Shown: positions 1 to 10,043, counted from the stretch's first letter. The stretch: DNA of 64,000 bases from Bradyrhizobium sp. Ce-3 (GCF_022835695.1 NZ_BQUV01000009.1:356064-420063), one strand, 5' to 3'. Notes: generated by a model from the letters alone, not told the origin. Translations and numbers: made by a program.

Positions 1-927
1 CACCAGGCGTGTGTACAGCAGCTTCGGATTGACGTTCGAGACGACGTATCTGGCGCGGATGGTCGTGCCATTGTCGAGGACGATGCCGGCGGCGCGATCC
101 TTCTCGACGATCACCTCGCGAACCGGTGCATCGGTCTCGATCTCGACGCCATGGCTGCGTGCCGCGCTGGCCATCGCCTGGGTGATCGCGCCCATGCCGC
201 CGATCGCATGGCCCCAGACACCCTTCTTGCCGTTCACCTCGCCAAAGGCATGATGCAGCATCACATAGGCCGAGCCCGCCGCGTAGGGACTGGCATAATT
301 GCCGACGATGGCATCGAAGCCGAACAGCGCCTTGACGAGGTCGTTCTCGAAGCGCTCGTCGAGCATGTCGCCGGCCGAGCGCGTGAACAGGTCGAGCAGA
401 TCGCGCTGCTGTTCCAGCGACAGCCGCCGCAGGATGTTGGCGGTGCCGAGCGCGTTGAAGGCCTCGCTGATGGCGCCGATGCCGAAACCCTCGACGAGGT
501 TCGGCGGCGCGCGCAGCACGAATTGGCGCAGCACGTCGGCGATGGCCTCGAGTTCCCCTGAGAACACGCCGATCGTGTCCGCGTCGCGTTGGCTGAGCTT
601 CGCGACCGATTGCTGGGTGCGGCCTTCGCCGGTCAAGAGGTAGCTGCCGTCGGACGCGGGCAGGAAATTCTGGGCGCGCCGTTCCACGATCCTGAGGCCG
701 TGATCGGCAAGCTTCAGGTCAGAAATGATTTGCGGGTTGAGCAGGCTCACCGTGTAGGCGGCGACCGAATTGCGGAAGCCTGGACAGAACTCCTCGGTGA
801 CCGCAGCGCCGCCGACCACCTTGCGGCGTTCCACGACCTTCACGCGCAGCCCCGCCATCGCAAGATAGGCCGCGCAGGTGAGGCCGTTGTGCCCCGCACC
901 GATGATGACGACGTCTGTTTCGTTCAT
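1..927 (-). CDS. FAD-dependent oxidoreductase, phytoene-desaturase-like (3' end cut by the window)
   Basis: The reading frame starts at an ATG (927) and stays open to the left edge, so at least 309 residues are present and the C-terminus is missing. The protein opens with a Rossmann FAD-binding motif (DVVIIGAGHNGLTCAAYLA, residues about 5-23), followed by the acidic strand end and GG motif (VVERRKVVGGAA) typical of phytoene desaturase and PYROXD2-like oxidoreductases. The family oxidises diverse lipid-like or amine substrates; the substrate here cannot be told. It is divergent from the MFS/spermidine synthase at 1188, with a palindromic repeat between them. The family call is firm and the specific function unknown. 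Confidence 0.85.
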   Translation of the reverse strand, partial: MNETDVVIIGAGHNGLTCAAYLAMAGLRVKVVERRKVVGGAAVTEEFCPGFRNSVAAYTVSLLNPQIISDLKLADHGLRIVERRAQNFLPASDGSYLLTGEGRTQQSVAKLSQRDADTIGVFSGELEAIADVLRQFVLRAPPNLVEGFGIGAISEAFNALGTANILRRLSLEQQRDLLDLFTRSAGDMLDERFENDLVKALFGFDAIVGNYASPYAAGSAYVMLHHAFGEVNGKKGVWGHAIGGMGAITQAMASAARSHGVEIETDAPVREVIVEKDRAAGIVLDNGTTIRARYVVSNVNPKLLYTRLV

Positions 928-951
928 GTCCGCTTCAAGATGCAGTGATTA

Positions 952-1025
952 GAGCATGATCCGGAAAAGTGGAAACCGGCTTTCCCTGGCGACAAAGGTG
1001 AAGCCTTTGCGCCGAGATCATGCTC
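952..1025. repeat. Intergenic palindromic repeat
   Basis: The arms GAGCATGATC (952-961) and GATCATGCTC (1016-1025) are exact inverse complements. They enclose a GC-rich segment with a smaller hairpin (GGAAA...TTTCC). From memory this resembles a short palindromic repeat family scattered in Bradyrhizobium genomes. It lies in the 260-bp gap between divergent genes, where nothing else is evident. Confidence 0.6.
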
Positions 1026-1187
1026 AAACAGGATTAACGTGCTGTGCCGCCGCGGCGCCGTGTCGTCAAGTCCGCGTGACCGCGGTTTCTTGTCCGTGAT
1101 ACTGCCGTATGATCGATTCCAATCCTCCGGTGCGGTGCCGCCGGACCGTCCGCCTCCGGCGCCCGCCGGGTCCATGCCGGAGCTTTC

Positions 1188-3452
1188 ATGACATCTGAGC
1201 CGTCCGCCTCGCGAAACCGGCTGGTGCTGGTTGTCTACACCGCCGCGATCTTCGTCAGCGCCCTGTTGCTGTTCTCGGTGCAGCCGCTGTTCACCAAGAT
1301 GGTGCTGCCGCGGCTCGGTGGCTCGCCGGCGGTGTGGTCGGTGGCGATGGTGTTCTTCCAGTCGCTGCTGCTCGGCGGCTACGCCTATGCGCATCTGTTG
1401 ATGAAGCTGAACAGCCGTGTCGTGCCAGTCGCGGTGCATCTGGTGCTGCTGGTCGTCGCGCTCGCGACCTTGCCGCTGTCGATCCGGAGCGGCTGGGGCG
1501 AGCCGCCGACCTCGGGCTATGCGATCTGGCTGCTCGGCCTGTTCGTGGTCTCGATCGGCCTGCCGTTCTTCGCGCTCGCCGCCAACAATCCGCTGCTGCA
1601 GGCCTGGTTCGTGCGCACCGGCCACCCCAACGGCCCCGATCCGTATTTCCTCTACGCATCCTCGAACATCGGCAGCTTCCTCGCGCTGTTGTCCTATCCG
1701 GTGCTACTCGAGCCGATGTTCACGTTGCGCACCCAGAACCTGATCTGGACCAGCGGCTATGGTCTCCTGATCGTCCTGATCGCAGGCTGCGGCGTGCTGC
1801 TGTTGCGATCGCCGGCGGACGCCGGCGCACGCAACATGCAGGTCGACGATGCCGATGCGCCGGCGCCGTCATGGTCGCTGCGGGCGCGCTGGATTTTCCT
1901 CGCCGCGGTGCCGTCCGGCCTCTTGATCGCGGTGACGGCGCATATCTCGACCGACGTTGCGGCCGCGCCGCTGCTGTGGGTGCTGCCGCTGTCGCTGTAT
2001 CTGTTGACCTGGGTGCTGGTGTTCCAGTCGCGGCCGCTGCTGCCGCACAAATGGATGCTGCTGTTGCAGCCGCTGGCGATCGCCGGCGTCGTGATCCTGC
2101 TTGCGGTCGGCGGCGAGCAGAACCTGCTGCTCACGCTCGGCGGCCATCAGCTCTGCTTCTTCATCATCGCGATGGCCTGCCATGGCGAACTCGCACGCAC
2201 CCGCCCGGCCGCGAAATATCTCACCGGCTTCTACGTCGCGCTGTCGTTCGGCGGCATGATCGGCGGCCTGTTCGCGGGGCTTATTGCGCCGTTCACCTTC
2301 TCATGGGTCGCCGAATATCCGATCCTGCTGGCGCTCGCGGCGCTGTGCCGTCCGCCCGGCGGCGCCGAGCGGCTGCCGCGCTGGAGCGCCTGGTACTGGC
2401 CGTTCCTCGCGGTGCTGGCGGTTGGGCTGATCGCGCCGAGCTATTCGGCCGGCGACATCTTCAACTGGCTCGACGACCACCGAGTGTGGGTGATCGGCGC
2501 AGTCGGCGTGCTCTCGGCGCTGCTCGCGCTCGCACTGAATGCCAATCGCTGGAAGATCTTCGCCACCGTCGCCGTCGCGCTGGTGGTGCTGCGCGCCTAT
2601 CCGTCCGACGACGGCCGCGTCGAAACCGTGCGCAGCTTCTTCGGCGTGCACAAGATCGTGGTGACGCCGAACGGGCAGTATCACGTGCTGATGCACGGCA
2701 CCACGATCCACGGCGCCGAGAAGTTCAAGAACGACGACGGCACGCCGGTCACCGGCAGACCGGAGCCGATCAGCTACTACCACAAGGATGGCGGCATCGG
2801 GCAGGCGATCACGGCGATCCGCGAGCGCAAGGGCGCGCCGCTGAAAGTCGCGGTCATCGGCCTCGGTTCGGGAACGCTGACCTGCGCGTCGCAGCCGGGC
2901 GAGGACTGGCGCTTCTTTGAGATCGACCAGTCGATGGTCGATACCGCACGCGACCCGAAATACTTCACCTACATCCAGAACTGCGAGCCGAACCTGAAGC
3001 CGGTGATCGGCGACGCGCGGCTGACCTTCGCCAGGGAGCCGGACGGCGTCTACGATCTCATCATCGTCGACGCCTATTCGTCGGACGCGATCCCGATCCA
3101 TCTTGCGACCGAAGAGGCGATGGCGATCTACAAGCAGAAGCTGGCGCCACAGGGCGCGGTCGTGATGCACGTCTCCAACCGTCATCTCGAACTCGCCAGC
3201 GTCGTGGTCGGCATTGCCGACGCCAACGACATGAAGAGCTGGGTCTACAGCGAGGATTCCGGGCGCGACAACGAGTACATCTTCTCGACCTCGGTCGTGG
3301 TCTCCGCGCGCGAGGACGCCGACGTCGGCAAGCTCGCATCATCAGACGTCTGGACCGAGACCGATGCCAACGAGAAGCAGCGGGTCTGGACCGACGATTA
3401 TTCGAACGTGTTGGGCGCGGTGTACCGGCGCCTGCGCGACGGCGAGCAGTAG
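1188..3452 (+). CDS. Fused MFS-type membrane domain / spermidine synthase-like protein
   Basis: The 754-residue protein has an N-terminal region of about 12-14 hydrophobic segments (residues about 10-470) that starts with the family hallmark VSALLLFSVQPLFTKMVLPR. It ends with a soluble methyltransferase-fold domain (about 480-750). The SAM-type glycine motif VAVIGLGSGTLTCA and the motif YDLIIVDAYSSDAIPIHL match spermidine synthase-like domains. Such fused proteins are common in proteobacteria, but their substrate is mostly unproven, so polyamine synthesis or export is only suggested. The ATG at 1188 comes just before the first membrane segment. It converges with the TetR gene at 3470. Confidence 0.88.
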   Translation: MTSEPSASRNRLVLVVYTAAIFVSALLLFSVQPLFTKMVLPRLGGSPAVWSVAMVFFQSLLLGGYAYAHLLMKLNSRVVPVAVHLVLLVVALATLPLSIRSGWGEPPTSGYAIWLLGLFVVSIGLPFFALAANNPLLQAWFVRTGHPNGPDPYFLYASSNIGSFLALLSYPVLLEPMFTLRTQNLIWTSGYGLLIVLIAGCGVLLLRSPADAGARNMQVDDADAPAPSWSLRARWIFLAAVPSGLLIAVTAHISTDVAAAPLLWVLPLSLYLLTWVLVFQSRPLLPHKWMLLLQPLAIAGVVILLAVGGEQNLLLTLGGHQLCFFIIAMACHGELARTRPAAKYLTGFYVALSFGGMIGGLFAGLIAPFTFSWVAEYPILLALAALCRPPGGAERLPRWSAWYWPFLAVLAVGLIAPSYSAGDIFNWLDDHRVWVIGAVGVLSALLALALNANRWKIFATVAVALVVLRAYPSDDGRVETVRSFFGVHKIVVTPNGQYHVLMHGTTIHGAEKFKNDDGTPVTGRPEPISYYHKDGGIGQAITAIRERKGAPLKVAVIGLGSGTLTCASQPGEDWRFFEIDQSMVDTARDPKYFTYIQNCEPNLKPVIGDARLTFAREPDGVYDLIIVDAYSSDAIPIHLATEEAMAIYKQKLAPQGAVVMHVSNRHLELASVVVGIADANDMKSWVYSEDSGRDNEYIFSTSVVVSAREDADVGKLASSDVWTETDANEKQRVWTDDYSNVLGAVYRRLRDGEQ

Positions 3453-3469
3453 CCTCGATCGGTCTTGCT

Positions 3470-4057
3470 CTAGCGATCCGCTCCCAGCAGCCTTGCGATC
3501 TGGGGCTTGACGATTGCGGCGAACAGTCCGGGATCGTCGAAAGCGCGCGCAGAGAGCATGGCGCCATGGACCGACGCCATTAGCATCTGCGCCTCCTCGT
3601 CCGGCCGCTTGCCCAGTCGGAACAGGTGCTGTTCCGCGCCGGCCTGCAGCACCGATGTCAGCCATCCCGCGAGATGTTGGAAATGGCCGCGGACGCGCGA
3701 GGCGACTTCGTCCGGCAACGCCGGCATCTCGCCGGCAAGCATCGCGCAGACGCAGAACGGCAGCGAGGCGTCTTGAATGCACCCCTGCCAGAAGTTCACA
3801 TAGGACTGCAATTGGTCGGCGGGGTCGGCGGACTGCTCCCGTAGAGACCTCAGGCCCAGTTCCGTCTCCCGCCGGTAGCGATCGACCAGCGCCGAAGCCA
3901 GCTCGGCCTTGGTCGGGAAGTGGTGATGGATGCTCGCCTTCCTGATGCCGATCGCTTCCGCGATGTCGGCATAGCTGAAGCCGTTATAGCCGCCGGCCAC
4001 GATGAGGGACTGCGCGACGTCGAGGATGCGGTCCGAGGTCGAAATCATTGGGTTCAT
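3470..4057 (-). CDS. TetR/AcrR family transcriptional regulator
   Basis: The 195-residue protein has an N-terminal helix-turn-helix (SYADIAEAIGIRKASIHHHF, residues about 29-48) of the TetR class and a ligand-binding C-terminal domain like the TetR_C_33/YcdC group. The ATG at 4057 is followed by a second ATG three codons later, so the exact start is open. It is divergent from a DUF308 membrane protein gene. The 138-bp gap contains two inverted repeats that share CCTACC/CTACC half-sites, so it probably represses itself and the neighbour. The ligand is unknown. Confidence 0.88.
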   Translation of the reverse strand: MNPMISTSDRILDVAQSLIVAGGYNGFSYADIAEAIGIRKASIHHHFPTKAELASALVDRYRRETELGLRSLREQSADPADQLQSYVNFWQGCIQDASLPFCVCAMLAGEMPALPDEVASRVRGHFQHLAGWLTSVLQAGAEQHLFRLGKRPDEEAQMLMASVHGAMLSARAFDDPGLFAAIVKPQIARLLGADR

Positions 4058-4064
4058 AGCGGCG

Positions 4065-4080
4065 CCTACCTTCCGGTAGG
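4065..4080. promoter_or_regulatory. Inverted repeat, candidate TetR operator (regulator side)
   Basis: CCTACC and GGTAGG arms flank TTCC, 8 bp upstream of the tetR start codon. The half-site resembles that in the larger palindrome at 4151-4182. This position would allow autoregulation. The role is inferred. Confidence 0.5.
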
Positions 4081-4150
4081 TAAGTTGTCAAGCCGGTGCC
4101 GCGCGCCTGTTCGACACAAGAAGGTGTCCCGTCGCCCGATTGACCCGACA

Positions 4151-4182
4151 TGTTTATCTACCTACTAGTAGATAGATAAACA
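4151..4182. promoter_or_regulatory. 32-bp near-perfect palindrome, candidate TetR operator
   Basis: TGTTTATCTA at the left and TAGATAAACA at the right surround a CTAG centre, with one mismatched pair across 32 bp. It ends 14 bp before the ATG of the DUF308 gene, directly upstream of its ribosome-binding site AGGAGGT (4184-4190). A repressor bound here would block expression of that gene. Confidence 0.6.
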
Positions 4183-4195
4183 TAGGAGGTACTCA

Positions 4196-4753
4196 ATGCA
4201 AAGCCGACTTTCGGCCCAATCCAGCTGGCTGCAATCCTACTATTTCGGGCGCGCGATCTTCTCGATCGCCTGGGTTGCCGCCGCCGTTCTCTTCAGCGGG
4301 CAAGCGGGCCCTGCCGCGTTGCTGCTCGTGATCTACCCGGCATGGGACGCGATCGCCAACCTTGCTGACGCGCGGGTCAATGGCGGGCTGATCGCCAACC
4401 CGTCCCAGGCATTGAATGTCGCGGTCAGCGCCATTACGGCGATCGCCGTGATCGTGGCTGCCGGCCACAACACCTATGCCGTTCTGGCGGTGTTCGGGGT
4501 TTGGGCGATCCTCGCCGGCGTGCTGCAATTGTCCACTGGCATCAGGCGCTGGCGCCACGTCGGCGCGCAATGGGCGATGGTCCTGAGTGGTGCACAGTCG
4601 GCACTGGCCGGCGGCTACATGATCAGCCGATCGGTCGGCACCGCAGCGCCGACGATTCTGGACGTCGCGCCCTATGCGGGATTCGGCGCGTTCTATTTCC
4701 TGCTTTCGGCGATCTGGCTGGTTGCCAGGGCCCATCGCAGCGCACGTGCGTAG
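4196..4753 (+). CDS. DUF308-family membrane protein
   Basis: The 185-residue protein is made of about six hydrophobic segments, with the small-residue-rich pairs typical of DUF308/HdeD-like proteins. HdeD-type proteins of enteric bacteria are linked to acid stress; no function is established for this branch. A very strong ribosome-binding site (AGGAGGT) sits 5 bp before the ATG. The gene is divergent from the TetR regulator at 3470-4057 and follows a 32-bp operator-like palindrome, so it is probably its target and induced by the regulator's ligand. Confidence 0.75.
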   Translation: MQSRLSAQSSWLQSYYFGRAIFSIAWVAAAVLFSGQAGPAALLLVIYPAWDAIANLADARVNGGLIANPSQALNVAVSAITAIAVIVAAGHNTYAVLAVFGVWAILAGVLQLSTGIRRWRHVGAQWAMVLSGAQSALAGGYMISRSVGTAAPTILDVAPYAGFGAFYFLLSAIWLVARAHRSARA

Positions 4754-4799
4754 GCGCTGCCCGGCAGCATCGGAGCGCGCGTCGACGTCAACGCGATCG

Positions 4800-5657
4800 C
4801 TATTTCTGCTCCGGTGCTGTCGCTGTCGCCGTCGTCGCGGATGCGGGTGTCGAGGCGGCGAGCAGCGGCATCGTCGGCGTGGTCGTGCCGGCGTCCTCGT
4901 CGAGGAATTGTTCGACGCCGGCCTGGATCGACGACTTGGCGCTGTCGGGGCCGCGATCGCTGAGGTCGTTGTGATGGAATTCGGTTCGCACCACCTTGAT
5001 ACCGAGCCGCGCACAGGTCTCGTCGTCGGGCACGACGCCCGGGTCGGCCTTGAACACCGGATCGCGGGAGCGGAACGAGAGAATCTTGATCTTGCCGTCG
5101 GTGATGAAGGGGACGCGCAGATTGTCCAGGGTCACGACCTTCTTGACCAGGTCGGGATGCTGCTTGGCAAAGAACATCGAGATGTCGCCGCCGTTGGAAT
5201 GGCCGATCAACGTCAGCGCGCGATAGTTGGCGTTCGGATAGCGCTTCTTGAGCTCGTCGATCGCATACATGATGTTGAAGACGCCGCGATTGTATTGCAT
5301 GCGGCGGCCGACATATTCCTCGCCGACCATGGTTACCATCGGCGCATCGGTGTCGAGATCGTGCTGGATGCTGACCACGAGGTAGCCGCGTGACGCGAAC
5401 AAATTGGTGAGGAACGAGTACTCGGTGTTCTTGACGGTGTTGCCGTGGCTCAGGATCGCGACCGGCAGCTCGATCATCTCGGCCATCGCCTGCATTTGCC
5501 GGTCGCGCCGGACCGCCACCTCGACCGTGACGTCGCGGTCGTTGCGCAGCACGTCGTGGAACGTCAACGTCGTGTGGCTGATCGCCCATCTGTCCGTCGT
5601 GAAATAGCCGGCCATCGCCACGATGCACAGGCAAAGGACAATGATGCCCCGTTTCAT
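4800..5657 (-). CDS. Secreted or membrane-anchored alpha/beta hydrolase
   Basis: I chose the ATG at 5657 because it follows AGAGGT and begins a signal-like segment (MKRGIIVLCLCIVAMAGYF). A longer frame to 5846 gives an unlikely basic N-terminus. The 285-residue protein shows an HGNT oxyanion-type motif after the second core strand and the nucleophile elbow GHSNGGD, with Ser as nucleophile. A late Asp and His (HHNDLSD) could complete the triad. The C-terminus is a low-complexity Ala/Thr tail. The substrate is unknown; an esterase or lipase-like role in the periplasm is the most that can be said. Confidence 0.75.
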   Translation of the reverse strand: MKRGIIVLCLCIVAMAGYFTTDRWAISHTTLTFHDVLRNDRDVTVEVAVRRDRQMQAMAEMIELPVAILSHGNTVKNTEYSFLTNLFASRGYLVVSIQHDLDTDAPMVTMVGEEYVGRRMQYNRGVFNIMYAIDELKKRYPNANYRALTLIGHSNGGDISMFFAKQHPDLVKKVVTLDNLRVPFITDGKIKILSFRSRDPVFKADPGVVPDDETCARLGIKVVRTEFHHNDLSDRGPDSAKSSIQAGVEQFLDEDAGTTTPTMPLLAASTPASATTATATAPEQK

Positions 5658-5929
5658 GTCGACCTCTGATACTGCGTCCGTGACCCGCGCTTCTCGCCCT
5701 GACGTCATCGGGCATTCCGCGTGAATCGGCCTCCAGGGGCCGAGCGGGGCACTTTTGCCGCCGAATATCGGGCTAATTTTACAATCAGATGACGGCGCGA
5801 CGACGGGCCACGGCGCACGCCGGCGCGGGCCTTTTTCGATGGTCACAAGCCGGTGAGGGGGGCGTGAACCGACGGCGCGCGGCCTGCGGAGCCGTCAGTG
5901 GATCAGGTCAGCGCTCTCGATTTTTGACA

Positions 5930-5995
5930 CGTTTTCTTCACGCGAACCGGCACCCATCCCGCATCACGTGCGGGACAGGCTCGCGCTCGAAAACG
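5930..5995. repeat. Palindromic repeat (GAAAACG family) downstream of the L,D-transpeptidase
   Basis: CGTTTTC (5930-5936) pairs with GAAAACG (5989-5995), around an inner hairpin with CCCGCA and TGCGGG arms (5958-5974). The segment GCGAACCGG and the CTCGAAAACGCTCT end recur at 43461-43497. It abuts the stop codon of the minus-strand gene at 5998 and may serve as its terminator. The rest of the 340-bp gap 5658-5997 shows nothing else I can support. Confidence 0.5.
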
Positions 5996-5997
5996 CT

Positions 5998-6792
5998 CTA
6001 GTCCTGATAGCTGTTGCCGTAGAAGTTGCGCTGCTGCTGGTAGTACGGCCGCGGCTGGTAGGCGCCTTGCGGCGCCACCGCGTAGCCCTGATTGCCGTAG
6101 TATTGTTGCTGGCCGTAGGCCTGCGCGTCGTAGACCCGGCGGCTCGACGGCGGCGCCGGGTAGCGTTGCGCGGTCGAGCTGCCGTCGGCCGGATAGATGT
6201 AGCCGTCATCGGGGCGGGGCTGCGCTGCCGGATATTCGCGCGGCTGCGGTGTCAGGACCACCGGGTCGCCGGCGGCGGCGGTGCCGTACTGCTCGTCCTG
6301 CTGCGGTGCGCGGCGCGCAACGGCGGTGCCGTTGCGTCCACGCGGAGTGCGCGCCAGCGCGACCTGCGCCGAGCCGGTCAGCGTCACCGTGGTGTTGAGC
6401 ACGCCTTCCTTCTGGACCAGGGCGTAGAGCGTCGACGCGTTGTCGCGCGACAGCCGCACGCAGCCATGCGAGGCCGGCGTGCCGAGGCGGTTCACCGAGT
6501 CGGTGCCGTGAATCGCGTGCCCGATCTTGGTGAAGAAGATCGAGTGCGGCATCGGCGCGTCGTCGAATTCCTTGGAGTAGTGATCCTCCTCCATGCGGAA
6601 CGCACGGAAGGTGCCGTTCGGCGTTTCGCGCGACGGGATGCCGCTCGAGACTGGCCAGTGATAGCGCGCGACGCCGTCAACCGCGACGGTCATCTGCTGG
6701 TTGTCCTTGTCGATGGTGATGTCGACCTTGGCCTGCGCGGCGCTGGCGGTGAAAAGCATCACGGACGTGAACGCAATGAGGAACGAACGCAT
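5998..6792 (-). CDS. L,D-transpeptidase (YkuD domain), secreted
   Basis: The ATG at 6792 begins a clear Sec signal peptide (MRSFLIAFTSVMLFTASAAQA). A longer frame to 7005 is not credible. The YkuD catalytic motif HGCVRLS is present, with the upstream HGTDSVNRLG His region, so the Cys nucleophile of an L,D-transpeptidase is intact. Such enzymes make 3-3 cross-links in peptidoglycan or attach proteins to it. The second half (after about residue 130) is a Gln/Tyr/Pro-rich, disordered tail with many QQQ and YY pairs, possibly a wall or envelope contact region. It is 264 residues long and seems to stand alone. Confidence 0.88.
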   Translation of the reverse strand: MRSFLIAFTSVMLFTASAAQAKVDITIDKDNQQMTVAVDGVARYHWPVSSGIPSRETPNGTFRAFRMEEDHYSKEFDDAPMPHSIFFTKIGHAIHGTDSVNRLGTPASHGCVRLSRDNASTLYALVQKEGVLNTTVTLTGSAQVALARTPRGRNGTAVARRAPQQDEQYGTAAAGDPVVLTPQPREYPAAQPRPDDGYIYPADGSSTAQRYPAPPSSRRVYDAQAYGQQQYYGNQGYAVAPQGAYQPRPYYQQQRNFYGNSYQD

Positions 6793-7075
6793 TTTGTTAC
6801 CCTTGGCCTCCAGGCCTGATCGCAAAGCCGTGGCTCTCCGTCCCCGGCAACCAATATGCCCGGAATCCGAACTTGGTTCCAGTGGCGGACCTCGCGCATC
6901 GTTAATCCCGCACGAGGCGCAAACAAGGCCGAAGCCGGGCCGGCCTGTCACGCTGGACTGACATTTTCGCGAGCAGGCGGCGGCGACAGCCCCACGGCCA
7001 CGCAACCATTTGGCCGCATGGGCGTTTCACAATCCCGCCCAGCGGCGCATTCGCGCCGCGCATCAAGGAATCCAG

Positions 7076-7405
7076 ATGAACAACACCAAGGTTAAGACCG
7101 CGGCCGTCGCTCCCGCCGGCCTCTCCGCGCGGCTCCTGCTTGCGGCCGCAGCCCTCGCTTTGGCGCTGGTGACAGTCCCCCATGCCGGCCATGCCCAGGG
7201 CATCGTCCGCGGCGCGCATGAAGGCGCCTATGAGGGCAACCGGGCCGCCGGTCCGATAGGCGGCGTGGTCGGCGGCGCCGTCGGCGCCGGTGTCGGCGGC
7301 GCCATGGGTGCGGTCAAGGGCGTGTTCGGTATCCCGGATCGCGGCTACCGCCGTGGCCACCGCTGCCGCGGCTATTATCGCCACGGCCATTTCCATTGCT
7401 ATTGA
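7076..7405 (+). CDS. Small secreted protein with a glycine-zipper segment
   Basis: The 109-residue protein has an N-terminal signal peptide ending near HAGHAQG. It then has a Gly-rich stretch with G-x3-G spacing (GGVVGGAVGAGVGGAMGAV) that could form a short membrane-inserting hairpin, and a C-terminal tail rich in Arg, His, Tyr and Cys. Similar small envelope proteins are common in Bradyrhizobium; no function is known. The start at 7076 was chosen because it begins the signal peptide. It converges with the ABC exporter genes, with a palindromic repeat between. Confidence 0.65.
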   Translation: MNNTKVKTAAVAPAGLSARLLLAAAALALALVTVPHAGHAQGIVRGAHEGAYEGNRAAGPIGGVVGGAVGAGVGGAMGAVKGVFGIPDRGYRRGHRCRGYYRHGHFHCY

Positions 7406-7414
7406 GGCAGCGCG

Positions 7415-7501
7415 TAGCCCGGATGGAGCGCAGCGAAATCCGGGGGCCGGTCTCGCCAGATTGCGAGACTGTCCCGGATTACACTGCGCCTCATCCGGGC
7501 T
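7415..7501. repeat. Long inverted repeat in a convergent gap (copy 1)
   Basis: The left arm starts TAGCCCGGATGGAGCGCAGC (7415) and its imperfect inverse complement ends at 7501. The same element recurs at 16215-16298. Both copies lie between converging genes, so a bidirectional terminator role is likely. Confidence 0.65.
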
Positions 7502-7522
7502 CCGAGACCTCCTGAAGCTTGG

Positions 7523-8280
7523 TCAGTTCTTCAGCCGGTAGCCGGTCCTGAAGATCCAGGCCACGATCACCATGCAGGCGATCAGGAAGCCCGCGGTCAT
7601 GCCGAGGCTGAGCCCGACGCTGACATCGGCGATCTCGTAGAAGCTCCAGCGGAAGCCGGAGATCAGGTAGACCACCGGGTTGAACAGCGTGAGTGTGCGC
7701 CAGCCCGACGGCAGCATGTTCACCGAATAGAAGCTGCCGCCGAGGAAGGTCAGCGGCGTCACCACCAGCATCGGGATCATCTGCAGCTTCTCGAAGCCGT
7801 CGGCCCAGATGCCGATGATGAAGCCGAACAGGCTGAAGGTGACGGCGGTCAGCACCAGGAAGGTCAGCATCCAGACCGGATGCTGGATATGCAACGGCAC
7901 AAAGAGCCCGGCGGTCGCCAGGATGATCAGGCCGAGGATGATCGACTTGGTGGCGGCCGCGCCGACATAACCGATCACGATCTCGAAATAGGAGATCGGT
8001 GCCGACAGGATCTCGTAGATCGTGCCGGCGAATTTCGGGAAGTAGATGCCGAACGACGCATTCGAGATACTCTGGGTCAAGACCGACAGCATCACGAGCC
8101 CCGGCACGATGAAAGTACCGTAGCTGACGCCCTCGACCTCGGTGATGCGCGAGCCGATCGCAGCGCCGAACACCACGAAATACAGCGAGGTCGACACCAC
8201 CGGCGAGACGATGCTCTGCAGCAGCGTGCGCCAGGTGCGCGCCATTTCGAACAGGTAGATGGCCTGGATTGCGCGGTAGT

Positions 8281-8284
<4 letters not shown>
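7523..8284 (-). CDS. ABC-2 type exporter permease
   Basis: The 253-residue protein has about six membrane segments and the ABC-2 signature region ([20 protein letters not shown], residues about 92-111). The ATG at 8284 overlaps the stop of the ATPase gene by 4 bp (ATGA), which fixes this start and shows translational coupling. With the upstream ATPase it forms a two-gene exporter. The substrate is unknown; homologous pairs are often loosely annotated as drug or NodJ/DrrB-like exporters. Confidence 0.88.
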
Positions 8285-9204
<920 letters not shown>

Positions 9205-9356
9205 GGAGGATCGGAAGCGTGAGGGAGGGGGCGCGCGCGGATTGAGGCCCGGGCTGGCGCATGATGCGGGTTCAGCCCAGATAGGCACGCATATTCCGTT
9301 CTGCAATCACCTGTCCGGGCAGAAAATTCGTTCTGCAGTGTGGCGGAAGAGCCGCT

Positions 9357-10043
9357 CTAGTGCCTCTTCGCCGGTTTCGCCGGCTTCTTGGCGGCCGCCG
9401 CCGGGGCGGGGTGCGCGGGCGGCGCGGCTTCGGCGAGCTTGCCGACCAGCATGATCTGCACCTGGTTGTTGACGGGCGCATTGGGTTTGGCTGGGTCGAG
9501 CAATTGCTCTTCGCCGAGCCCGACCGACTGCAGGCGCTTCGGCGTGATCTTGAAGGTGTTGACCAGGATGTCGCGGATCGCGTCGGCGCGCCGCTGGCTC
9601 AGCAGCACGTTGTTCTCGCGCCGTCCGGTCGATTCGATGTGACCGACGATCAGGAAGGTGTAGGGCAGCAGCGAGGACTGCGTCAGCGCATCGGCGATGC
9701 GCCCGACGGTCTGGTAGGAGTCCGGCAGCACGATCGGCGTGTCGACGTCGAACTGGATATCGGCATTGAACGTCGGCAGCTTGGTCAGGTCGGGAGCGAT
9801 CGGCGGACGCTTCGAGGGCGGCGGCTCGTTCTTCGAGCGCGACTTCGATCGTTCGGCCGCCTGCTGGCGCAGCGCCGGGACATCGATCTCGGCGTCCGTC
9901 TCATAATGATTCAGCTTGGCGATGATGTCGTCGCGCGTGATGGCGGTCTGCGCGTGCACCGATGGCATCGCCAGCAAGACCAGCGTGCCGAGCAGGCCCA
10001 AAAGTCCAATGTCGCGCAAGCCGCGCACCGACCGGCGCATCAT
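9357..10043 (-). CDS. OmpA-family periplasmic or outer-membrane protein
   Basis: The 228-residue protein starts with a signal peptide (ending near SVHAQT). A charged linker rich in Lys, Ser and Pro follows, then a C-terminal OmpA-like peptidoglycan-binding domain with the pattern VGHIESTGRRENNVLLSQRR and RLQSVGLGEEQLL. The end is an Ala/Pro/Lys tail. The ATG at 10043 overlaps the stop codon of the upstream Cys-rich protein (ATGA), so the two are translated together. It likely anchors to the cell wall; the partner is unknown. Confidence 0.82.
   Translation of the reverse strand: MMRRSVRGLRDIGLLGLLGTLVLLAMPSVHAQTAITRDDIIAKLNHYETDAEIDVPALRQQAAERSKSRSKNEPPPSKRPPIAPDLTKLPTFNADIQFDVDTPIVLPDSYQTVGRIADALTQSSLLPYTFLIVGHIESTGRRENNVLLSQRRADAIRDILVNTFKITPKRLQSVGLGEEQLLDPAKPNAPVNNQVQIMLVGKLAEAAPPAHPAPAAAAKKPAKPAKRH

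Noticed and set aside
924-1625. Minus-strand open frame of 233 codons
   Set aside because: It crosses the palindromic repeat and the start of the MFS/spermidine synthase in antisense; its Gln/Arg/His-rich composition is that of a GC-rich shadow frame.
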